A stretch of 64,000 nt of DNA from an uncultured Schlesneria sp. (GTDB taxonomy: Bacteria; Planctomycetota; Planctomycetia; Planctomycetales; Planctomycetaceae), in the NCBI GenBank assembly GCA_903904835.1, contig CAIVEI010000128.1, positions 62,001 to 126,000 on the forward strand. The letters are read 5' to 3'. Made by a program: the position numbers and the translations under genes. Shown here piece by piece: positions 44,612 to 52,200 of this stretch (positions within the stretch are counted from its first letter, which is position 1; each line of letters begins with the position of its first letter). The notes below the pieces were generated by a model, which ran no database searches, was not told where the DNA came from, and saw only the letters and a program-made list of their open reading frames with translations.

Positions 44612-45787
44612 TCATGGCCGACGTAATCGCCGATTGAAAATCTCGGGGTCAAACGGGTCAAAAGGTTGTAAAGCGGGTGTTGCTTCGGCATCACTGGGGT
44701 CAGTCGGTATTTCGCGTGGTTTACTCAATCTGCCCGGTTTGGCCATCGTCAAACCACTCGCAGGAATCACTTCTTCAATGTCCTCATGCGTTGTCGAACT
44801 CTCCAGTTCGTCACTCGCAAGCGCCGCTTGAGTGACTCGCGGTTTGGTGGTTTTTGTGTTCTTCTTTCCGGTGATCTTTGGCATCTGTTCAAGCTCGTTT
44901 GCTTCTGCCTGTTTCTCACGAGCGACAGTTAATGCCCACGACCGAATTAATTTGAATTGATCGGATGCCGCAGGGCCAGAGAAGATTGCTCCCCTCCCCC
45001 CATGACCGCCTGTCGAAAGGCTGAGTAACTGGCTTTTACCGACGTCGTCGAGATCGATATATCGCAAGGTCTCGGCCAGATTTCGTTCAGACGTTTGACG
45101 CGATCCGTTGCCACTGGTTCTGGCATTGGAAAGTCGAAAATCGTTTGTTGCGTTGTTTCCATGGCACGAAGCATTCCCGCATTTATTCAGAAGTATTGGC
45201 TGAATCCGCGAAGTGAACAGCGTTGCCGTCTCTCGCGATAAGCCGCCGAGTGATTCCACGTTCGGTTGCAGGAATCCGTCTGATGTTTTGAGCGGGGCTG
45301 GTGGTGCCACGGCAGGCGGAAGACCGACGCGCATCGTATCTGTCAGTCGCTGTAACAACCGCCGAGCTTCTTCATGTTCAGGGTCAACCTTGAGGCATTT
45401 CTTCAGTTCGTCGCGAGCCTCGTCATTCAAACGGTGTGAGATACACCAGTTTGCCAGCGCCACATGCGTCGAAGGGGTCGGGTGGACGACACTGTCCCTC
45501 TGCTGGCGATATGCCTCTTTCAGATCATTAACAACGAATTTGACTTCTTCGGCCGAGACTTGGACCCGACCGCTTTGTTGTTCGACGAGATATCCTCCCG
45601 CGTTTCGGCTGACCACACCCGACATGATTCTTCCCGAATTCAGCATTACCAGTCGCTCACGAGTATCCTCAGGATCGGGGTCGACCCCCTGCTCTCCGCG
45701 CACCGCCATCGTTGTCAGCCCCAGGCAGGCAAAGATCGAAACAATCCACCACGCACTACGAAAGCGGGCCGTTTGTTGCGGTGACAT
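44612..45787 (-). CDS. Secreted planctomycete protein with TPR-like segment and cytochrome-like heme motif
   Basis: 391 residues. Signal peptide about 1-31. A beta-rich start (VMLNSGRIMSGVVSRNAGGYLVEQQSGRVQVSAEEVKFV) resembles nucleation domains of secreted scaffold proteins, followed by a TPR-like pair (LANWCISHRLNDEARDELKKCLKVDPEHEEARRLL). Then RIQPILLNKCGNASCHG, a CX4CH variant of the heme site used in planctomycete cytochrome-C domains. The C-terminal 100 residues are low-complexity (Thr/Lys, Pro/Asp). The type of export and the putative heme suggest a periplasmic electron-carrier or binding role. Confidence 0.72.
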   Translation of the reverse strand: MSPQQTARFRSAWWIVSIFACLGLTTMAVRGEQGVDPDPEDTRERLVMLNSGRIMSGVVSRNAGGYLVEQQSGRVQVSAEEVKFVVNDLKEAYRQQRDSVVHPTPSTHVALANWCISHRLNDEARDELKKCLKVDPEHEEARRLLQRLTDTMRVGLPPAVAPPAPLKTSDGFLQPNVESLGGLSRETATLFTSRIQPILLNKCGNASCHGNNATNDFRLSNARTSGNGSRQTSERNLAETLRYIDLDDVGKSQLLSLSTGGHGGRGAIFSGPAASDQFKLIRSWALTVAREKQAEANELEQMPKITGKKNTKTTKPRVTQAALASDELESSTTHEDIEEVIPASGLTMAKPGRLSKPREIPTDPSDAEATPALQPFDPFDPEIFNRRLRRP

Positions 45788-46430
45788 GAGAATCAGCTTG
45801 AAAAAGGGTGAAGTGAGGGTATGAAGCGTGCGGGACCGTACCCAAACCTTAAATTGTCGTCAACATCAGTCAAAATCGATCACTCGGTCGCGCGTTTGCT
45901 TCAGAAATTCCAGTCTTGCCAGAATTCGCAAAAAAGTTGACCAACTTCGGCAATATTCGCCAATTTCCCTGTTTTGTAGGCTATTGCGTGATTTTGAACG
46001 TGGCCAATCTGGTCAACGTTTCTCAACTTACTTCCAACTCTCGCACCGTACGCGGGAAAAGGTGGGAGAGGTTAGGGAACGCTAATCATCTCTTATCGAA
46101 GAAAACACCGTTTCAAACGGTTTCCTGATCTCGCGCAAGTCTCCTCTTTTCTTCCATGAGTGCGGATTAGTGTTCCAACCCTCTTCACATTTCGATCGTC
46201 AATGCAGGGACTGATTTCATGCCTTTCGCTGTGAATCAACCAACTTGCATTCGAAGGAGTCGGCAGCTTACGGAACCAGGGCCCGCCTCGACGTTCAATT
46301 TCCTTGTTGGCAGAGTTTTTCGTCGACTCGCACGGATTTCTTGTAAGACTCGCCGTTGGCCGTTGTGTTATCTTTATCGAAGTGAAAATAACCCAATCTG
46401 ACCGATCGGCCTCTTGTGCTCGAGGCATGG
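45788..46430. other. Long intergenic region between divergent genes
   Basis: No gene is supported in these 643 bases. It contains half of an ATTAGTG-type repeat (GGATTAGTGTTCC at 46164-46176) whose full inverted pair lies at 47069-47208. Promoters for the heme-motif protein (minus) and the ECF sigma gene (plus) must be here. Short open frames at 45828 and 46219 are not convincing. Confidence 0.45.
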
Positions 46431-47036
46431 ATGACACCTGTTCCGGAAACTCGACCCAGCCTGCTGTTGCGGCTCCGTGATGCACGGGATCAGCAAGCGT
46501 GGTCGATATTTCTCGAAATCTATCAACCCTTGATCTACCGCGTGATCCGACAACGCCGGGTTCAGGATTCCGACGCCCGCGAAGTGACTCAGGAAGTTTT
46601 GCTGGCGGTTGCCAATTCCATTGATCAGTGGGAAGCTGATCCGCATCGCGGCACGTTCCGGGGCTGGCTCACCACAATTACCAAAAACCTGGTTGTTAAC
46701 TTTCTGATCAAACAGTCACGACACCCTCGCGGGAGTGGTGACAGCGATTTTGGACGCGGGCTTGAAGCCCTGCCGGCTCCGGCTGGCGACGAATCGTCGT
46801 TGTTCGATGTGGAAGAACGCCGGCAGATTTTTCGCTGGGCCGCTGATCGGATTCGACCAGAATTTCGCGAGTCCAACTGGCAGGCCTTCTGGCGCACTGC
46901 AGTAGAAGGCCAAGGGGCGATCGAAGTGGCTCGGGAACTCGGCATTTCACCGGGGTTGGTCTACGTCTCACGAAACCGAATCATGAAACGACTGAGGGAA
47001 AAAGTGGAAGAATTTCGAAGGATGGAGGCCCGATGA
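46431..47036 (+). CDS. ECF-type RNA polymerase sigma factor
   Basis: 201 residues from the ATG at 46431; a GTG at 46416 in frame is possible. Region 2 covers about 15-85 (WSIFLEIYQPLIYRVIRQRRVQDSDAREVTQEVLLAVANSI, FRGWLTTITKNLV) and region 4 about 130-190 (FRESNWQAFWRTAVEGQGAIEVARELGISPGLVYVSRNRIMKRL). Planctomycetes carry ECF groups that are coupled to Ser/Thr kinases; the kinase 260 bases downstream, with a ZAS zinc finger, fits that arrangement. The genes it controls may include the giant protein at 49-55 kb, which is inference. Confidence 0.92.
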   Translation: MTPVPETRPSLLLRLRDARDQQAWSIFLEIYQPLIYRVIRQRRVQDSDAREVTQEVLLAVANSIDQWEADPHRGTFRGWLTTITKNLVVNFLIKQSRHPRGSGDSDFGRGLEALPAPAGDESSLFDVEERRQIFRWAADRIRPEFRESNWQAFWRTAVEGQGAIEVARELGISPGLVYVSRNRIMKRLREKVEEFRRMEAR

Positions 47037-47068
47037 CAGGAATGTTGAAGAGAAATGCGAAGAGTTTT

Positions 47069-47208
47069 GGAACACTAATCTACGCTAATCTGCACTAATG
47101 GAAGAGAAGAAGGAATAACTTAAGAGAAGAGGGAAATTGGCAGAGAAATGGTAAAAAATTCTTTTTGTGTTTTTCTGATTAGTGCAAATTAGTGAAGATT
47201 AGTGTTCC
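47069..47208. repeat. ATTAGTG inverted repeat between sigma factor and kinase
   Basis: Left arm 47069-47099 and right arm 47178-47208 are 31 bases each with only three mismatches. Each arm contains repeated ATTAGTG or its complement CACTAAT at about 10-base spacing. The 78-base centre is purine-rich on the plus strand. A lone partial arm lies at 46164-46176. Whether this is a MITE, a binding array or an RNA hairpin cannot be told. Confidence 0.75.
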
Positions 47209-47295
47209 CTGCCCTCTTTTGCCTTTTTCCTCCGTTCCACCTTAAAGCAGGCTTGGTGTTCTGAAACATCGAGAGAATTGTGGTGAGTTTGAAAT

Positions 47296-48708
47296 ATGTT
47301 TGCTCGAACTTCTGATTGTGACCGCGAACGACTGAAGCTGCTGCTGGATGGGCAGTTGCCTGAGTCTGCGCAGACGGTTGTCGCTCGGCATCTGGAGACG
47401 TGTGCGGATTGTCGGCAGCAGATGGAGACTCTGGCGGCCAATGAGAATTGGTGGGCCGATACTCGCGATGCACTCTCGGGCGTCGATGGCCGTTCGGGGT
47501 CGTCGTTTTTCGGCGCGATCGATTCTCTCCCCGCAGAAACAGGTGCTGCTTCGGTTCCGCTCGATTTTCTGGCTCCTTCCGATAACCCCGCGATGCTCGG
47601 GAAGCTTGGGGAATTTGAGATTCTGGAAGAAATCGGTTGCGGCGGAATGGGAATCGTCCTGAAAGGGTACGATCACGAGTTGAACCGGTATGTCGCTGTC
47701 AAAGTTCTGCATCCGTTTTGTGCCACCAGTGCTGCCGGTCGACGTCGATTTGTTCGAGAAGCTCAGGCGGCTGCGGCGATCGTGCATCAACATGTCGTGG
47801 CGATTCATGCGGTCGACGCGAATCATCATCCCCCTTATCTGGTCATGCCATTCGTTCCGGGCGAATCGCTTCAGCAGCGGCTGACGCGACAAGGCGCATT
47901 TGACGTGATTGACACCTTGCGCATCGGGCAGCAGGTCGCTGAAGGACTCGCCGCCGCGCATGCTCAGGGGCTTGTTCATCGAGATATCAAACCGGGAAAT
48001 ATCCTGCTCGAACGAAACGTCGAACGGGTGTTGTTAACCGATTTCGGTCTGGCCCGAGCGGCTGACGATGCCAGTCTGACTCGCAGTGGAGTGATCGCCG
48101 GAACGCCGCAGTATATGTCACCGGAACAGGCTCGAGGTGACCAGGTCGATCACCGAACGGATCTTTTTAGTTTGGGAACGGTCCTGTACACGATGCTGGC
48201 CGGTCATTCCCCGTTCCGAGCCGAATCGGCGATGGGAGTCCTTCGTCGAGTCTGCGATGAAACCCCTCGTCCGCTGCGTGAGATCAATCCGCATGTTCCC
48301 GAATGGCTGGAAGCGATCGTAACGAAGCTACATGCCAAGCAGGCGGTCAATCGATTTGAGAGTGCCAGTGAGGTATCGACGTTGTTGCAAAGGTGTCTGG
48401 CCCACATGCAGCAGCCGACGTTAGTTCGGTTACCGGATGAGGTTTCCAAGCTTGTCGAAAAACCTGGGAAATACAGTCATTGGCTGCTCGGATTATCAAC
48501 GGTTGTGTTGCTCGCTGTTTTGGCAGGATTCGTTCGATCGACCATCTTGCCGATTGTTGATCGTAATCAGATTGTGAAAATGAGTCCGTCGAGCAACACA
48601 CAAGTGATGGAAACTACCGAGGATCAAGGATGGGACGATGGGTTACAAACCGAATCGGAAGAGGTCGACCGTGGACTGAAACAATGGGAATCGGATGCGG
48701 ATTTTTGA
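47296..48708 (+). CDS. Ser/Thr protein kinase with N-terminal ZAS zinc finger and C-terminal membrane helix
   Basis: 470 residues. Residues 5-45 are a zinc-binding anti-sigma (ZAS) finger with H32-x3-C36-x2-C39 (HLETCADC). The kinase domain spans about 107-370: glycine loop EEIGCGGMGIVLKG, K136 in VAVKVLHP, HRDIKPGN at 228-235, DFG at 249-251, and GTPQYMSPEQARGDQVDHRTDLFSLG. One transmembrane helix lies at about 395-417, then a 55-residue acidic tail that would be outside. The finger suggests that the membrane-bound kinase itself holds or phosphorylates the ECF sigma factor encoded upstream, as in planctomycete ECF-kinase pairs. Confidence 0.92.
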   Translation: MFARTSDCDRERLKLLLDGQLPESAQTVVARHLETCADCRQQMETLAANENWWADTRDALSGVDGRSGSSFFGAIDSLPAETGAASVPLDFLAPSDNPAMLGKLGEFEILEEIGCGGMGIVLKGYDHELNRYVAVKVLHPFCATSAAGRRRFVREAQAAAAIVHQHVVAIHAVDANHHPPYLVMPFVPGESLQQRLTRQGAFDVIDTLRIGQQVAEGLAAAHAQGLVHRDIKPGNILLERNVERVLLTDFGLARAADDASLTRSGVIAGTPQYMSPEQARGDQVDHRTDLFSLGTVLYTMLAGHSPFRAESAMGVLRRVCDETPRPLREINPHVPEWLEAIVTKLHAKQAVNRFESASEVSTLLQRCLAHMQQPTLVRLPDEVSKLVEKPGKYSHWLLGLSTVVLLAVLAGFVRSTILPIVDRNQIVKMSPSSNTQVMETTEDQGWDDGLQTESEEVDRGLKQWESDADF

Positions 48709-48952
48709 TGAAGGAAAAAGGGAATGCCATAGCCCATGAATTTCTTTACACCAAAGGTGTTGAATAACAAAGCCCAGGGTTGCAAGCCTTGCGAGCTACC
48801 CTGGGTAGACGTTGTTGTGAAGTACTTACCCTGAAAGGGTTACATCATTGCAGGAATTGCGAATGAGATAACCCAATCGGGGTTACGATATGAAGCGTGT
48901 TTCATGGGAAAAAACCGATGCCCCCAGGTAGTTCGGCCAGGGGATGTTTTGA

Positions 48953-49046
48953 AGCCGCATAGCGGCGGCCGAATAAAGCCAGGGGCGGCTTCCGCCCCTG
49001 GTTGTAGCATAAAAAGTTGATGACAAGCCCCAGCGGGGCGGACGAG
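48953..49046 (-). repeat. Composite two-hairpin intergenic element, copy 2
   Basis: Minus-strand orientation. Module B is the stem CCAGGGGCGG/CCGCCCCTGG with constant tail GGCTTTATTCGGCCGCCG and the hairpin GCCGCTATGCGGC; module A is CCGCCCCGCTGGGGC. It faces copy 3 across about 57 bases. Confidence 0.8.
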
Positions 49047-49103
49047 TAAGAAATTAGCAGCACTGAAATATAACGTTGAAAGAGATCGTTTCCCAATAGC
49101 CTT

Positions 49104-49200
49104 CAGATCGGTCGCCCCGCTGGGGCTTGACGTTTGTTTTCAGACACTTTTCCGGGGGCGGAAACCGCCCCCGGCTATACTCGGTCGCCGCTCTGCGGCT
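49104..49200 (+). repeat. Composite two-hairpin intergenic element, copy 3
   Basis: Plus-strand orientation. Module A GGTCGCCCCGCTGGGGC at about 49109-49126; module B stem CCGGGGGCGG/CCGCCCCCGG at 49152-49174 followed by GGCTATACTCGGTCGCCG and GCCGCTCTGCGGC. It ends 50 bases before the giant gene's start codon. Confidence 0.82.
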
Positions 49201-49250
49201 AATAAACGGAATTCACTCCATTCAGAAACGTCTGAAACAGGAATAATGCG

Positions 49251-52200
49251 ATGAGCGAACAATCAAAAACACCGCAGTGGGTGAAATTTGCGTTGGCCAT
49301 TCAGGCGATCGTGATCTGTGTCGGTCTGCTGCTTTACGTTGCGTCGATCAGGTTGGTGAGTCACGTTCAACTTCCGACGCGTGCGGAAAATCGAGCCTTC
49401 GTCGAAGTTTCGACCGATGCACCGGCGGCGGCTTCGCCCTATGTTCCCGGTCAGCCATCTGGCGTTACTCGATCGCCGCCTGGCCGAATGCAGTCGATGC
49501 CATTGCCGTATCGCTCGGAAAGCGATCCCTCATTGAGGACGGACAATTTTTTACCTGCGCCGTCGCTTTCCACTCCAATGGAGTCCGATACCGCAGTAGT
49601 CAATCCGACATTATCGAATGCCCAACCATCGAATCCACAACCGTCGAATCCCCCAAACTCAAAAAAAGAACACTCAAACGAAGAAGTCACGAATCAAACT
49701 GTTTCTGATTCAGAAGCCCCGAACTCAAACCCATCGGCGGTCAATGAGACCATCAAACAGGAAACATTCCCAGGCAGTAAAAATGAGATACGCTTCTTCC
49801 AGCTCCAGCAAGGATCTGCGGGCGAAATGACCAAAACTGTCAAAGAGATCTTTGACAATCTCGTCAAGGTTTCAGCCGACGAACGGAGTAACAGCCTGAT
49901 CGTCGTGGCGAGTCCGCCAACACTGGAAAAGGTCGCTGATTTCATTGAGGGAATGGAAAGACTAGCAAAAATTGCTTTCGTTGAGGAAATGAAGAGATTG
50001 GAAGCCCAGGCTGTTGCGAAAGTTAAATTCGCAGACGGTCACGAAACTGCGACGATCGAAACCCAGCCAACGCAATCCGAATCTCTTCTTGCAAAACAAC
50101 AGGCACTTCAAAAGCTGATGAGAGCATTCGGGGCTGATCATCCGAAAGTCCGCGCGGCGCAGGACCAGATCAACGCCGAACAAGCCAGGCTTGCGGAGGA
50201 AAGCCTCAAACGGGAATCTCAACCAGTTGTCGCGACTGTTGATGATATGAAAGCATCGACCAGAAAATTTCCGTCCGACGAACGTGATGCCGAATTGGAT
50301 CGACAAGCCAAACAACTGGCTCTTCAAATACGAACGGCTCGACAGAACGAAAAGGCGAAGCTGAAAAAAGAACTCGAAGCGATCACCAGGAAACAATTCG
50401 AACATCGACAAAATCGGCGCCGGGAGGAATTCGATTCACTCAGCCAGCGAGTCGAACGTTTAAAAGCTAGCTACCAGCGACGACAGGCTCAACAGGATCA
50501 AGTCATCCAGCGTCGCATCAATGAACTGATCGACCCGAACACGGACTTGCGGTGGGATGCGACGGAAGTAGCGACCGATTCATTATCAAGTCGCGACGAA
50601 GCTGCAAATGCGATTAAAGCTGCGATTCAAGACACTTCATCTGCCACGGCGACACCGTTAAGCAAATCACCTCCCAAAAATTCCGACGAATCCGACCCCA
50701 CCTATAACAGCGTGACATTGTCGCAGTGGATGCGTCTGCTGGAGACCGAACGAAACATCGAAAAGATTTCCGAAGCGGTGAAGGCGATGAATCACCTGAT
50801 GGATCAGGCCGATCCCACGCAATTGACACGAGCGATCCTTCACATCATCCGCGTTCATGGTTCGAAACAAGGGGATCACACTACGAGCGTGATCAGGAAT
50901 GGATCGGTGAACCTGTTGAAGCTGCTACCCAGCGAGATCGTCGTCGAGGAATTGATTGCAGAATTGGCTGCCTCAAGTTCTCGCAAACCGACTCAAGACT
51001 TTTACGCATATTTCTTCAGCTCAGTCAACTCAGAAGGGGCGACTGATAATCATATCTCGAAGATTAATCTGTCTATGAGCGGGAGTAATGATGTCACTGC
51101 GGTTGAACAGTCGGTCCTGTCGGACGCAAATCAACGACTTCGCGTCGAGATTCGGCGTCGTTCTCGCCGTTTGATCGGCGTGTTAGTCAATGCGGCGACG
51201 AAAGATAAAAGCCTGGCCGATTGGGCCATGCGGTGTGCGGGCCTCGTTGTTCATATCAGCGATCAACCAATAACAACTTATCCTGGACTGGTCACCCTTG
51301 TTGAGTACGTGTTTGATCACCCTGTCGATGTTCCGAAGGGGGCGTCACCGTTCGATCGCAGGCTCGTTGTGGCAATTCTGCTTGGTGAAAGTGGTTTGCG
51401 AATTCCCGACGTTTTGGCCTATGGAACCGAGCGAATCCAGCAGGATGATGATAAGCCGTTTGGTACTCAGTTTAACGATGGTGTTCGCTGTCTCGTCGCG
51501 ATTGCCCCTTTTTCGTCCGACGCGGTGAATCTTCTTGCTCAAACAATGGAGACCAAATGGACGGCCGTTTTAGATTTTGATGACAAGCTAAAAACATTCA
51601 ACGCCTTGAACGGCAATGATTCCAATTCCGAAAGTGATATCGGTAACGGTGGGTCTAAGAAGGGGCAACCAGACGAAGCCGCTGGAAACAAATTGAAGTT
51701 TCAATGTAAGCGAATCATCGAAGCGCTTGCGGAGATTGGGATGCCTGCCGTTCCGGCCATTCCCAAACTGACTGCAATTGCAGAGTCACCAAAGATTGTC
51801 GAGTTTGCGACTTACACCAATATACTCAGCGTTCAGATGGTGAAATTTCAAGATGTGGCAAGATCCGCGATCAAGAAGATCGAAGAGGCCAAGCCGAAGG
51901 CTGCTCCACTTCCGTTACCAGTCGACGATGCGATTTCAACACCCGTTTCGATACCAGTTGCATCAAACCGAAAACCAGGTGAGTCAGCCTCAAGCCGTGA
52001 CACTGCGACCAACGCAATCAATGCGGCAACTCGAGAAACGTCACCGGTCAACGCGACGTCGCCCGAAAATTCGCTGCCGAAAAAACCTGATCGATCGGGA
52101 CCAACCTACAACGGAGTGACATTGTCGGAGTGGTTTTTGCTGTTGGAGTTCGAGCGGAATCCCGAGAAAATTGTCGAAGCCGTGATGGCGATGCATTACC

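Larger units (their letters stand above)
48709..49250. other. Hairpin-rich intergenic region
   Basis: These 542 bases contain no gene but many self-complementary segments: CCCAGGGT/ACCCTGGG at 48773-48805, small stems around 48825-48890, and two facing copies of the composite repeat at 48953-49046 (minus) and 49104-49200 (plus). The end carries the promoter region and start of the giant gene. Confidence 0.7.

Noticed and set aside
47069-47208. CRISPR-like reading of the ATTAGTG repeats
   Set aside because: The blocks are about 10 bases apart and inverted between the two arms, not direct repeats with unique spacers.
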